From NCBI GenBank assembly GCA_900314255.1, contig OMUP01000034.1:1-36680 (forward strand): a stretch of 36,680 nt of DNA, given 5' to 3'. Position numbers and translations under genes: made by a program. The DNA is from an uncultured Lachnospiraceae bacterium. Its GTDB lineage: Bacteria > Bacillota > Clostridia > Lachnospirales > Lachnospiraceae. Within the stretch, counting starts at the first letter, position 1. Every line of letters begins with the position of its first letter. Below the pieces are notes generated by a model. The model worked only from the letters and a program-made list of their open reading frames with translations. It was not told the origin of the DNA and searched no databases. This document shows positions 28,346 to 36,637 of this stretch, piece by piece.

Positions 28346-29227
28346 TTACTTTCTGACGGCTTCCTGCTCCATCTCCTTCAGCTCCGCGAGCGGGAATTCA
28401 TACGTTTTCCCGCAGAACTGGCAGTTCACCTCGATCGGCTTTCCGTCGCCGATCATCTCCTGCAGTTCCTTTTTCCCGAGGCTGATGAGTCCGCTTCTCA
28501 TGCGCTCTCTGGAGCAGCCGCAGTACCAGGACACCGGCAGTCTGTCCAGAATCTCCAGTCCTTCCGGCGCCAGGATTTCCTGAAGAATATCCTCCGGCGT
28601 CTTTCCCGCGGCAAGACTTTCCGTAATCTGCGGCATCGTGCGCAGCCGGTTCTCAAGGCGCAGCGTCAGTTCCTGCGTCGCACCCGGCATCAGCTGGACA
28701 ATGAAACCGCCTGCTTCCGCGACCGTCGCGTCCTTCTTCATGCGCACGCCGAGTCCCACCGACGAAGGAACCTGCTCGCTCTCCGCGAAGTAATTGGTCA
28801 GATCGTCGCCGATCTCACTGGTCACAAGGATCGTGTCGCCCACATACGGTTCCCGCAGGCCGGTGTCCTTGATGACGCTCAGGACACCGAGTCCCACTGC
28901 GCCGGCCACATCCAGATGGCCGTTCTTGTTGGGGACAATGACCTGCGGATTCTTCGCAAAGCCTTTTACATGGCCGGCCGCGTCCGCCGTCACAAGCATC
29001 ATCTCAACAGGTCCCTGCGACTGGATCCGGATCGTCAGGCGGTCCTGATCATTTTTCATCATGGAGCCCATCATGACGCCGCCGGAAAGCAGCCGTCCCA
29101 TGGCAACCGTGACCACCGGGCTCATATTGTGAAGTCTGCGCGCCTCTTCGACCGTGTCGGTAGTGCGGCAGGCAAAAGCACGCACATAGCCGCCGGCCGC
29201 GATGGCGCGGGCAATGTAATCTCCCAT
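28346..29227 (-). CDS. hslO: Redox-regulated chaperone Hsp33
   Basis: 293 residues. Holdase chaperone switched on by oxidation, which releases zinc from four cysteines. The motif is complete: Cys236 and Cys238 (CGC) and Cys269 and Cys272 (CQFC) at the C terminus. The N-terminal domain holds the typical GGVMMGSMMKND and IQSQGPVEMMLV patterns. The ATG has AAAGG upstream and starts six bases after the methyltransferase gene. Confidence 0.96.
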   Translation of the reverse strand: MGDYIARAIAAGGYVRAFACRTTDTVEEARRLHNMSPVVTVAMGRLLSGGVMMGSMMKNDQDRLTIRIQSQGPVEMMLVTADAAGHVKGFAKNPQVIVPNKNGHLDVAGAVGLGVLSVIKDTGLREPYVGDTILVTSEIGDDLTNYFAESEQVPSSVGLGVRMKKDATVAEAGGFIVQLMPGATQELTLRLENRLRTMPQITESLAAGKTPEDILQEILAPEGLEILDRLPVSWYCGCSRERMRSGLISLGKKELQEMIGDGKPIEVNCQFCGKTYEFPLAELKEMEQEAVRK

Positions 29228-29233
29228 ATTTAT

Positions 29234-29986
29234 TTACCTTTTCTTTCTGAGAACCACGTAGATCCGCTCGGAATCCTTCTTCGGGCGGTCGTATGTCAGC
29301 GCGTCGTAAAAGGCCTCCACTTTAAAGCCGCAGCTTTCCGCCGCGCGCTTCACTTCATCCGTCGTGAAACCGTGCTGTACGTGCGTCTCTTCGAATCTTG
29401 TGAACAGTCCGTTCATGTCCTTCACAAAAATGGACAGATCGTACTCGTTGTTGTGTGTCTCGTCGTAATAGAAATTCTCCCAGATATAAGCCGAATCCTC
29501 GCGGTTCTCCGCATACACGTGATCCGCCAGGACATCCTGGAAGAAATGAATCGTCTTCAGATCAAAGATGAAAACACCGTCGTCCTTCAGCGCCTCGTGC
29601 GCCGCCGTGAATGTCTGCTTCAGATCCTTGTCTGTCAGCAGATAATTCATAGCATCCGCCAGAGAAACCAGGCAGTCCGCCGGCTCCGGGATGGCAAAGG
29701 ACCGCATATCCTGCTGGCTGTAGAGGATCGGCAGGTCGTCTCTGAGCCGCTTCTGCTCCGCCATCGTGAGCATGTCGACCGACAGATCAATGCCCACGCA
29801 GCTGTAGCCGGCCTTCGCCAGCCGCTCCGTCACATTGCCCGTTCCGCAGCCCAGATCCACGACCTGGCCGCCGGTCGGAACGCGGTAGAGTTTCATGAGC
29901 GCAATCAGATATTTCGCCCAGTCATCATAAGGAATATTGTCCATGAACGCGTCATAGACTTCCGCAAATCCGGTGTAGCTTTTCAA
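29234..29986 (-). CDS. Class I SAM-dependent methyltransferase
   Basis: 250 residues. Motif I VVDLGCGTGN at about 42-51, then GIDLSVDML as the acidic post-I loop and QQDMRSF, a Rossmann-type methyltransferase of the Methyltransf_25/31 kind. C-terminal half holds a four-strand insertion typical of small-molecule methyltransferases. The substrate is unknown. The start is TTG at 29986 with GGAGAGG seven bases upstream. It is the first gene of the run leading to xylB. Confidence 0.88.
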   Translation of the reverse strand: MKSYTGFAEVYDAFMDNIPYDDWAKYLIALMKLYRVPTGGQVVDLGCGTGNVTERLAKAGYSCVGIDLSVDMLTMAEQKRLRDDLPILYSQQDMRSFAIPEPADCLVSLADAMNYLLTDKDLKQTFTAAHEALKDDGVFIFDLKTIHFFQDVLADHVYAENREDSAYIWENFYYDETHNNEYDLSIFVKDMNGLFTRFEETHVQHGFTTDEVKRAAESCGFKVEAFYDALTYDRPKKDSERIYVVLRKKR

Positions 29987-30060
29987 GTGAATTCCTCTCC
30001 TTGCGATTCATGCTGCGGGTAAGGCAGCTGACCGCCTGATCCCCGCGCATATACTTTGTT

Positions 30061-30090
30061 ATGATAACACAAAACTCCCATGCACGGCAA
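30061..30090 (-). promoter_or_regulatory. Promoter of the methyltransferase-hslO-aroK-glnS-xylB run
   Basis: Minus strand: TTGCCG, 18-base spacer, TATCAT with an upstream TGT. The -35 hexamer lies in the loop of the terminator that ends the preceding SEC-C gene, so the two elements overlap. Confidence 0.55.
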
Positions 30091-30105
30091 AAAGCGCATG
30101 GGAGT
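30068..30105 (-). terminator. Rho-independent terminator of the ACP-SEC-C transcript
   Basis: Perfect ten-base stem ACTCCCATGC/GCATGGGAGT with a twelve-base loop, followed on the minus strand by TTTGTGTT. It lies 20 bases after the SEC-C gene stop. Confidence 0.88.
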
Positions 30106-30124
30106 CAGAAATTTCTATTCTCTT

Positions 30125-30643
30125 TCAGACGTCGTACTTGCGAAGGCCCGGTCTTCCGCAGCAGTTCTTGTACTTTTTGCCGCTGCCGCACGGGCACGGA
30201 TCGTTGCGGCCGATCTTCTTCGGCTTCACGATTGTCCCGGACTTCTTCTGCTTCAGCCACAGCGTCTTGCGGGTCTTTTCATCAAGAAGTGCGTCCCACT
30301 CAGGCAGCTCATACAGCCAGCTGGCCTTGCAGGCGACCATGTTGTAGAACAGCTTTTCCGCGTCAAAGTCCAGCGAAACAGCCGTGTTCTCGTCCATCGT
30401 CTCGATCGGATTCTTTTCCTTCAGGGAGTCGTTGATTCCGTCGAGGAACCCGGTCATCATCTCGAGGCTCACGCCGAACGTGTCCGCCAGTTCCTTCACT
30501 GTGCCCTTGTACGGCTCTTTCGCGGCGAGAACCTTCTCATAGATTCCCTTTTCCTGCGCGAAATACGCCTGCCAGAGCTTCTTGTTCGCTTCCTGATCTT
30601 CGCTTTCGTAGGCGTCTTTGCGCCAGTTCTCAAGTAATGTCAT
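30125..30643 (-). CDS. SEC-C motif protein
   Basis: 172 residues. The C terminus holds a SEC-C zinc-binding motif, [19 protein letters not shown], also found in SecA and in the MAP of this window. The N-terminal about 130 residues are mainly helical and charged, with no recognised catalytic residues. SEC-C proteins are linked to the ribosome or to protein export; the precise role here is unknown. The start has GGAG upstream. It begins 15 bases after the carrier-protein gene and shares its transcript. Confidence 0.88.
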   Translation of the reverse strand: MTLLENWRKDAYESEDQEANKKLWQAYFAQEKGIYEKVLAAKEPYKGTVKELADTFGVSLEMMTGFLDGINDSLKEKNPIETMDENTAVSLDFDAEKLFYNMVACKASWLYELPEWDALLDEKTRKTLWLKQKKSGTIVKPKKIGRNDPCPCGSGKKYKNCCGRPGLRKYDV

Positions 30644-30658
30644 CCTTCAGGCTCCGTT

Positions 30659-30886
30659 TCATTCATCCTGCAGGCGCTGGACCATGTTCCAGATGTCTTC
30701 CGCCGAATTGAAATTCTCCGGAACGATGTCCGCCGGAGTGATCTCAATGTCGAACTTGTCATTCAGATCTCCAACAAGAGACACGATGGCAAATGAATCC
30801 AGCACGCCGTCATCAACCAGCGTATCGCACGACTTGATGTCGACAGACGGGCAGATATCTTCCAGCATACGAATAATCTCATCCAT
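30659..30886 (-). CDS. Acyl/aminoacyl carrier protein (DltC-like)
   Basis: 75-residue carrier protein. The phosphopantetheine site is Ser31 in GVLDSFAIV. The helix after it and the NDKFDIEI segment give the four-helix carrier fold and resemble DltC-type carriers in Clostridia. The ATG has AAGGTGG upstream. It is separated by 126 bases from the decarboxylase gene and seems to have its own promoter. The probable partner is the adenylation enzyme at 32261-33799, which would load an amino acid on it as a thioester. Confidence 0.9.
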   Translation of the reverse strand: MDEIIRMLEDICPSVDIKSCDTLVDDGVLDSFAIVSLVGDLNDKFDIEITPADIVPENFNSAEDIWNMVQRLQDE

Positions 30887-30922
30887 GAGTTTCTACCACC
30901 TTTCGGTACTTTTCATTTTCCT

Positions 30923-30952
30923 ACGATACAACAGGCAATACAGCTGCGTCAA
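30923..30952 (-). promoter_or_regulatory. Promoter of the carrier protein gene
   Basis: Minus strand: TTGACG, 18-base spacer, TATCGT. The predicted start is about 30 bases before the ATG at 30886, so carrier and SEC-C protein can be made independently of the adenylation and decarboxylase genes. Confidence 0.6.
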
Positions 30953-31012
30953 GACCGAGATAGAGCCTCTTTTTGTCAGATGTCTGAATCTGTCTTTGCC
31001 CCTGAAACAGGC

Positions 31013-32254
31013 TCAAAGCAGCCGCACGAGTCCCTTGCGGGAGTTGATCACATCCGATCCGATGCTGCCCCGGTACACTTCGAGTTTCCCGGCCGAGTAC
31101 GCGAGAATGCGCGGAAGCTTGCGGGACAGGAACAGATACATCGCCTCTGTCACCGAATACGCTCCGGTCTCGAAGAACACCAGTGTGTCGCCGATATGGG
31201 GCTCTTTGATCAGAGCGCGCTTGAGCAGCACATCCGACGTCGTGCAGAGCGCGCCGCACACGGTCCACTCGAAACGCTTCTCATAAGAGGAGACACGGCC
31301 CTTTCCCTGGCGCAGGCCGACGCCCTCGCCGCCCTGCGGGATATAAGTCACCGGCGGCATGTGCATGCCGAACGCCTGTCCGTAGTAATTCAGATGATTG
31401 ATGCCGCCGTCGACGATCAGGTACTGCTCATCGCGGTTCACCTTCATGTCGACAACCCTTGTCACGTACATCCCGCAGAGTGCGGCCAGGTAGCGGCCGA
31501 TCTCAAGGCTGAAATGATACTTTCCGCCAAAGGATGCGAGTTTATTTGCCAGCATCTGGCAGCCGGACAGGTCGTTTTTATACGCTTCATCGCCGAAATA
31601 CTCGACCTTAAGCCCCGGTCCGTACTCGATCTCTTTCACTGTAAAGCCGTAGTCTTCCTTCAGCGAATCGCAGAATTCATCGAGCTTGTCGAGCTCTTCG
31701 GCGATCTCGTCGAATTTGCGCTTCTGTGTGCCCGTGTACTGCTGGAGGCCGCAGATGCGGATGTTCGGATATGCGCCGCGGTGCTCCACGATTTCGCGGA
31801 TCGCGTCTTCATCGATGCCGAACTGGTTTCCGCCGGTCAGCCGCAGCAGCACCGGGATCTGAATCCTGCGCGCCGCAGCCATGTCATTTAACAGAAGGAA
31901 CTGTCCGATCGACTCGACCGTGTACATGCCGACACCGCCGCAGGCGTCCATCACATGCTCCAGATCCTCGCGCTCCTTGTACACGCCGGAGAGAACGATC
32001 GAGGCCATCGGCACACGCTCGCGCTCGCAGATGGCGAATTCGCCCGGTGAGCACACCTCGAATTTCGCCCGGCTGAATCCGGTCACGGTGTGGACCAGGA
32101 ACGGATTGGCCTTCATGGCATAGACCAGCGTCACGTCATCCCCGACAATCTGCTGGATCGCCTCGAACCGCTCGCGGAACGAGTCAAGATCAAACAGGTA
32201 AAACGGCGTCGGATAGTTATCCATCACGCCGGCAAGTTCACTCATATCAAACAT
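31013..32254 (-). CDS. Type III PLP-dependent decarboxylase (ornithine/DAP/lysine decarboxylase family)
   Basis: 413 residues. An alanine-racemase-like barrel with the PLP lysine at Lys48 (VYAMKAN) is followed by a beta domain. The YGPGL phosphate loop and an EIGRYLAA motif are present (the usual form is EPGR). The second half has CTTSDVL, matching the Cys and Asp of the decarboxylase active site. The usual GLHFHIGSQ is GLQQYTGTQ here, so the substrate differs from diaminopimelate. The start has AAGGAG upstream and is six bases after the adenylation gene, hence tightly coupled. A precedent for this fold acting on a carrier-bound substrate is BtrK of butirosin synthesis. Confidence 0.9.
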   Translation of the reverse strand: MFDMSELAGVMDNYPTPFYLFDLDSFRERFEAIQQIVGDDVTLVYAMKANPFLVHTVTGFSRAKFEVCSPGEFAICERERVPMASIVLSGVYKEREDLEHVMDACGGVGMYTVESIGQFLLLNDMAAARRIQIPVLLRLTGGNQFGIDEDAIREIVEHRGAYPNIRICGLQQYTGTQKRKFDEIAEELDKLDEFCDSLKEDYGFTVKEIEYGPGLKVEYFGDEAYKNDLSGCQMLANKLASFGGKYHFSLEIGRYLAALCGMYVTRVVDMKVNRDEQYLIVDGGINHLNYYGQAFGMHMPPVTYIPQGGEGVGLRQGKGRVSSYEKRFEWTVCGALCTTSDVLLKRALIKEPHIGDTLVFFETGAYSVTEAMYLFLSRKLPRILAYSAGKLEVYRGSIGSDVINSRKGLVRLL

Positions 32255-32260
32255 CCGGAA

Positions 32261-33799
32261 TTACTCCTTCTCGTCCTCGCTCACTCTCAGCAGCGCCTTC
32301 CGGTCGATTTTCCCGTTCTTGGTCAGCGGGAATTCCGGCATATTCTTCATAAACGTCGGAATCATGAACCGCGGAATCTTCTGCTGCATCGTCCTGCTGA
32401 TTTCCTTCTTGTCGGCCTTGCCGATGTAAAAAAGTGCCAGCCGGTTGTTGGTCTTGTCAAAGACACAGCAGCTGCGCACGACATCCTTGCAGGCATTGGC
32501 CGCAAGTTCGACCTCTGAAAGCTCGATGCGGTGCCCGAACAGCTTCACCTGAAAATCTTTGCGTGTGCGGTAGAACAGCTCGCCGTCCTCGCTGTAGCTG
32601 GCCAGATCGCCGGTGCGGTAGATCGTCTCCGGATAGCGGTTATTCAGCGGATTCTGGACAAATGCCTCCGCCGTCTTGTCCGGTGCGTTCAGATACCCGA
32701 GCGTCACCGCCGTGCCGGACACACAGATCTCGCCCAACCGGTCCGGCTCCTGCGCCGTGATGAGATGGTTGTTCTCGTCAAGCAGGAACACGCGCTCGTT
32801 CGGGAACGGCCTTCCCAGCGGAAGCTCCTCGTCGTCCTGGAATTCCCGGTTTACAATATAGTACATGCAGTTGCAGGTGATCTCCGTCGGTCCGTACACG
32901 TTGACAAATGTCGCGTGCGGATACGCCTTTCTCCATGCGTTCAGATGCCGGATGGGCATCACCTCGCCGGAGAAAATCACGCGGCGGATCGAAGACGGGA
33001 TCTTGTAGGAAAACCCGTTCAGCGTCGTGACAATGCACAGCGCCGACACCGCCCAAGTCAGGCTCGTGACCTTCCGGTCATCCAGAAAATCCAGGAGCTT
33101 TGTCGGGAACGAGAAGTAAAGCTTCGGGATCAGCTCCAGCGTCGCACCGGTGCTGATGGCCGAATAGATATCCTTGACCGAGACATCAAAGTCAAACGGC
33201 GCCTGATTTCCGATGATGTCGTCCTCTCCGATCTCCATGATCTTCGTGAAGTACCCGATGAAGTCGATGACCGAGCGGTGGCTGACAAGAACCCCCTTCG
33301 GCATTCCGGTGGAACCTGATGTGAAGATGGCGTAGAGCGGATCGATGTCAAGCGCCTCGCGCCGCACCACCGCCAGCGCCTTCTTCTCGGCCGCTGTGAC
33401 ACGGTGTGCCTGGAGATCCTCCGCATTGACAATCGGACCAGTAAACCCGAGCCCTGCAAGCCGGCGGCTCATTTTCTTGTCCGTCACGAGGACAGCCGGC
33501 CGCAGGGTCGAAAGGATATGCTGCAGACGCTCCGGCGGCTGGGACGGATCCAGCATGCAGTAAAAACCGCCCGCATAGACCGCGCCGAAGAACACGGCCA
33601 GCGTCTGTACCGTCTTGTCCATGAACACGGCCACAGCCTGGCCCGGCTTCACATACCGGTGCAGCGCCGCGCCGCAGGTAAACGAAGCCTGCCAGAGCTC
33701 CTGATATGTCATGCTGCTCTTCAGGTCCTCCACGGCCGTTTTCTGCGGAACTCTGCCCGCGCTCTCCTCCAGAAATTCCAGAACGTTGATTTTGTTCAT
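32261..33799 (-). CDS. Amino-acid adenylation enzyme (DltA-like, NRPS A-domain type)
   Basis: 512 residues. Activates an amino acid as the adenylate and transfers it to a carrier protein. Core motifs: FTSGSTGMPKGV (about 159-170), FDFDVSVKD with Asp205 at the place that binds the alpha-amino group, NVYGPTE (300-306), YRTGDL and the C-terminal PLTKNGKIDRK with the catalytic lysine. The position equal to the cysteine that favours D-Ala in DltA appears to be Ser277 (FSGE), aligned by eye. The start at 33799 is the best supported, although its AAAGG is 13 bases away. It lies directly before the decarboxylase; no dltB or dltD is nearby. Confidence 0.9.
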   Translation of the reverse strand: MNKINVLEFLEESAGRVPQKTAVEDLKSSMTYQELWQASFTCGAALHRYVKPGQAVAVFMDKTVQTLAVFFGAVYAGGFYCMLDPSQPPERLQHILSTLRPAVLVTDKKMSRRLAGLGFTGPIVNAEDLQAHRVTAAEKKALAVVRREALDIDPLYAIFTSGSTGMPKGVLVSHRSVIDFIGYFTKIMEIGEDDIIGNQAPFDFDVSVKDIYSAISTGATLELIPKLYFSFPTKLLDFLDDRKVTSLTWAVSALCIVTTLNGFSYKIPSSIRRVIFSGEVMPIRHLNAWRKAYPHATFVNVYGPTEITCNCMYYIVNREFQDDEELPLGRPFPNERVFLLDENNHLITAQEPDRLGEICVSGTAVTLGYLNAPDKTAEAFVQNPLNNRYPETIYRTGDLASYSEDGELFYRTRKDFQVKLFGHRIELSEVELAANACKDVVRSCCVFDKTNNRLALFYIGKADKKEISRTMQQKIPRFMIPTFMKNMPEFPLTKNGKIDRKALLRVSEDEKE

Positions 33800-33809
33800 A
33801 ACCGAAACA

Positions 33810-33838
33810 TTGCCTTTCTTGTACGCCCCCGCTACAAT
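33810..33838 (+). promoter_or_regulatory. Promoter of the small membrane protein gene
   Basis: Plus strand: TTGCCT, 17-base spacer, TACAAT. It points away from the adenylation gene. The predicted start is just upstream of AGGAGG and the TTG start at 33869. Confidence 0.65.
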
Positions 33839-33868
33839 ACAGGAAAAAGCGCGCAGGAGGTACCGCAC

Positions 33869-34066
33869 TTGAAAATTTTACGACGCATCCTGGCTGTGTC
33901 CGGCATCGCTGCCTGGGCTGTACTTATCGTACTGACTCTTATATCTGCATTTTCCGGGACGGGTCCTCTTTCCGACGCCCTCCCCGGACTGCTGTTCACC
34001 GATATCGCACTGCCTGTCGTTCTCTACGCCATGCAGCTGATGTACCGGATCCTCAAAAAGAAATAA
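33869..34066 (+). CDS. 65-residue two-segment membrane protein
   Basis: The only intact plus-strand gene seen. The start is TTG at 33869 with a perfect AGGAGG eight bases upstream and a promoter before it. Two hydrophobic segments (about residues 6-28 and 38-58) are joined by a short polar turn (SGTGPLSD), and the tail ends in KKK, which should stay inside the cell. I do not recognise a family. It is divergent from the adenylation gene and convergent with purA, and is closed by a shared terminator. Confidence 0.7.
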   Translation: MKILRRILAVSGIAAWAVLIVLTLISAFSGTGPLSDALPGLLFTDIALPVVLYAMQLMYRILKKK

Positions 34067-34070
34067 CGCC

Positions 34071-34115
34071 AAAACCCCCCGGCGCGACTCGCTTAAGCTG
34101 TCTGCCGGGGGTTTT
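34071..34115. terminator. Bidirectional terminator between the small membrane gene and purA
   Basis: A stem of about twelve bases, AAAACCCCC plus GGC on one arm and GCC plus GGGGGTTTT on the other, around a loop of about 20 bases. A-tract and T-tract flank it on both strands, so it can end transcripts from either side. Confidence 0.88.
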
Positions 34116-34128
34116 CTGTCTGTGCAAA

Positions 34129-35424
34129 TTATCTGGACAGTCTGCTCTCTCTGTGAATAATATCATGCCGCGCCGGGCCGTTGCTCACCAGCGTGATCGG
34201 AACCTGAATTTCCTCTTCGATCGCGTTGACGTAGTCCTGGCACTCCTGCGGAAGATCCTCGAACTTGCGGATTCCGCGGATATCGCTCTTCCAGCCCTTG
34301 AAGACCTTCAGAACCGGCTTTGCCTTCTCCAGCACATGGGTCGTCGGGAAGTCGCGGATAATCTTGCCGTCCACTTCGTAGCCGATGCACATCGGAATCT
34401 CATCCAGATATCCGAGCGCGTCCACAACGGTCAGGGCAGCCTGTGTCGCGCCCTGCATGCGCACGCCGTAGCGGGTTGCGACCGCATCGAACCATCCCAT
34501 TCTTCTCGGACGGCCAGTCGTCGCACCGTACTCGCCGCCGTCACCGCCGTGATCACGCAGCGCCTGTGCCTCGTCGCCGAAAATCTCGCTGACAAATGCG
34601 CCCGCGCCCACCGCAGACGAATATGCCTTGGCAACCGCGATGACATTTTTGATCTCTGCCGCCGGAATGCCGGCGCCAACCGCCGCGTAGGAAGCAAGCG
34701 GTGAAGAAGACGTTACCATCGGGTAGATGCCGTGGTCCGGATCCTTCATGGTGCCGAGCTGGCCCTCGAAGAGGATGTCCTTGCCTTCCTTCAGAGCCTC
34801 ATGCAGATACGCACTGGTGTCGGCCAGATACGGCTCGATCATCTCCTTGTACTGCATCAGGGTGTTGTAGATTTCCTTCGGATCCAGAAGCGGCTTGTGA
34901 TAGAGATGCTCGAGCATGACGTTCTTGAGTGTCGCCACGTGCTCGCACTTGTCCATCAGCTCATCCTTGTCGTCAAAGAGCTCGCTGACCTGGAAGCCGA
35001 TTTTTGCATATTTGTCGGAATAAAACGGTGCAATTCCGGAGCGGGTGGAGCCGAAGGACTTTCCGGCCAGGCGCTCCTCTTCATATGTATCCAGAAGAAC
35101 GTGATATGGCATCAGGATCTGCGCGCGATCCGACACAAGAATCTTCGGCTTCGGAACCCCTCTTTCCACGAGGTGGTTGAGCTCTTTCACGAAATACGGA
35201 ATGTTCAGAGCTACACCATTGCCCAGGATATTTGTAACCTGCTGGCAGAATACGCCGGATGGAAGAAGATGCAGAGCGAACTTGCCGTACTCGTTGACAA
35301 TCGTATGCCCCGCATTGGCGCCGCCCTGGAAGCGGGCAACCACATCCGCCTTCTCGGCGAACATATCGGTGATCTTGCCCTTGCCTTCATCACCCCAGTT
35401 TGCGCCCACAATCGCTGTTACCAT
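34129..35424 (-). CDS. purA: Adenylosuccinate synthetase
   Basis: 431 residues. Joins IMP and aspartate using GTP, the first committed step to AMP. Signature motifs: WGDEGKGKITD at the start, GANAGHTIV, GNGV, and GEYGATTGRPRRMGWFD. The IMP/GTP loop that usually reads EGAQGT is EGQLGT here, followed by DPDHGIYPMVTSS, a variant also seen in other Clostridia as far as I recall. The ATG at 35424 has GGAGG upstream. It appears to be a single-gene unit. Confidence 0.97.
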   Translation of the reverse strand: MVTAIVGANWGDEGKGKITDMFAEKADVVARFQGGANAGHTIVNEYGKFALHLLPSGVFCQQVTNILGNGVALNIPYFVKELNHLVERGVPKPKILVSDRAQILMPYHVLLDTYEEERLAGKSFGSTRSGIAPFYSDKYAKIGFQVSELFDDKDELMDKCEHVATLKNVMLEHLYHKPLLDPKEIYNTLMQYKEMIEPYLADTSAYLHEALKEGKDILFEGQLGTMKDPDHGIYPMVTSSSPLASYAAVGAGIPAAEIKNVIAVAKAYSSAVGAGAFVSEIFGDEAQALRDHGGDGGEYGATTGRPRRMGWFDAVATRYGVRMQGATQAALTVVDALGYLDEIPMCIGYEVDGKIIRDFPTTHVLEKAKPVLKVFKGWKSDIRGIRKFEDLPQECQDYVNAIEEEIQVPITLVSNGPARHDIIHRESRLSR

Positions 35425-35450
35425 AATCTGTCCTCCGTTCAACTGACAAA

Positions 35451-35470
35451 TTCACCCGACCCGGGGTGAA
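35451..35470. promoter_or_regulatory. Inverted repeat in the purA leader
   Basis: Seven-base arms TTCACCC and GGGTGAA around six bases, 26 bases upstream of the purA ATG and downstream of the predicted promoter. It could be an operator or a leader hairpin. It does not look like a PurR box or a purine riboswitch. Confidence 0.4.
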
Positions 35471-35505
35471 ATAACCGTGACCCGTAGAACCGTCACACGC
35501 CGTTA

Positions 35506-35535
35506 ATAGTATCACCCCTGACTCTCAGGCGTCAA
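35506..35535 (-). promoter_or_regulatory. Promoter of purA
   Basis: Minus strand: TTGACG, 18-base spacer, TACTAT. The -35 overlaps the stop region of the GH105 gene, so purA initiates separately from it. The leader is about 75 bases. Confidence 0.6.
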
Positions 35536-36637
35536 GCGCCTCAATCAGCGCCAGGAGCGTGAGAGACTGGCCGTAGGCCATCGGATGAATGATGATGTTC
35601 TTGTAATGATCGGCATCCATGCCCATCGCGGTGCCGCTGGATACGTTCAGGACCGTGCCGTCTTCCGCAACGTTGTCGCAGATCGCCATAACCGCCTTCA
35701 GCGCCGTCTCGCGGTAGCTCTCATCGAGCAGCCCGCTCTTGACGCCGATGAGCATGCCGGCTGCAATCGCCGCAGAGCCCGAAACTTCCTCGTAAGATGT
35801 CGGATCCAGCAGCACGGTGTGCCACAGTCCCGACGGAGCCTGGCAGGCTTTCAGGGCCTCGACATGCGTCTTGTATGTGTCGATGAAATACTGCTTCACG
35901 CCTGCGTCGATATCATCCCCGCGGTCCGCCAGGAATGCCATCATGCCGTACGTGAACCAGGAATCGCCGCGGCACCAGTAGATCCCGCCGAAGTTGTCGT
36001 TTCTCTCAAAGCTCCAGCCGTGGTACAGCAGACCTGTCTTCTTGTCGTACAGATACTTGATGTGAACCAGGAACTGGTGAACGGCCTCTGCCTTCCAGTC
36101 CTCGCGCCCGCAGCGGATGCCCATGCGGTTTAAGAACAGCACCGCCATGAACAGCGTGTCGGCCCAGATCTGCGAAGGATTGAGCATGACGCCGTTCCGG
36201 TCGCCGATGGCGCTCGTCACATGCTGGAAGCCGCCGTCCTTTGTCTTCGGCAGCCCGTTCATCAGCCAGTCCGCCTGGTCCTCGCACATCTTCTCGTACT
36301 GCGGCATATCGTCCAGCAGCGAACAAATGGAAAGGAATGGCGCCGTGGTGTTGATGTTCCGGCTCGGAAGACCGATCTTCAGATTGTTCTCGATCCAGTT
36401 GCGAATAAACTCTTCATAGCGCTTGTCGCCATAGAAGCTCTGCAACTGGTACAGTCCGTACAGACCGACACCCTGCGGCCAGTCCCACTCTTCTATTCCG
36501 AAATCGCGGTCGCACTTCCCGGCCGCCATAATCTCCTCAACGCTGAGCCCCTTGCTCTCTTCCGGCTCCGTGCCTCCCAGATGGATCAGCTTGTCGACTA
36601 CCTTGTCGATCTTATCCAGAAGCAGTTCCTTTTCCAT
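35525..36637 (-). CDS. GH105-type unsaturated rhamnogalacturonyl/glucuronyl hydrolase
   Basis: 370 residues in the (alpha/alpha)6-barrel family GH105/GH88. These enzymes remove the unsaturated uronic acid left by polysaccharide lyases, by hydrating its double bond. The general acid/base is probably Asp160 in PSQIWADTLFMA; WDWPQGVGLYGLY, GLLYHGWSF and GIYWCRGDSWFTYG line the pocket as in YteR-like enzymes. No signal peptide, so cytoplasmic, acting on imported oligosaccharides from pectin or similar. The ATG has GGGAGGG six bases upstream. A promoter or upstream partners may lie beyond the right edge. Confidence 0.92.
   Translation of the reverse strand: MEKELLLDKIDKVVDKLIHLGGTEPEESKGLSVEEIMAAGKCDRDFGIEEWDWPQGVGLYGLYQLQSFYGDKRYEEFIRNWIENNLKIGLPSRNINTTAPFLSICSLLDDMPQYEKMCEDQADWLMNGLPKTKDGGFQHVTSAIGDRNGVMLNPSQIWADTLFMAVLFLNRMGIRCGREDWKAEAVHQFLVHIKYLYDKKTGLLYHGWSFERNDNFGGIYWCRGDSWFTYGMMAFLADRGDDIDAGVKQYFIDTYKTHVEALKACQAPSGLWHTVLLDPTSYEEVSGSAAIAAGMLIGVKSGLLDESYRETALKAVMAICDNVAEDGTVLNVSSGTAMGMDADHYKNIIIHPMAYGQSLTLLALIEALDA

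Noticed and set aside
27905-30022. A 705-codon open frame on the plus strand, antisense to the AroK-like, hslO and methyltransferase genes
   Set aside because: The three minus-strand genes have clear family motifs and ribosome binding sites; the antisense frame has no recognisable domain and its His/Arg-rich composition is typical of a GC-rich shadow.
30659-33799. Standard dlt operon for teichoic acid D-alanylation
   Set aside because: dltB and dltD are missing, a decarboxylase is tightly coupled to the adenylation gene, and the D-Ala-selective cysteine appears to be replaced by serine.
35425-35524. Purine riboswitch upstream of purA
   Set aside because: The leader is only about 75 bases, with one short hairpin; the three-way junction core of the purine riboswitch is not present.
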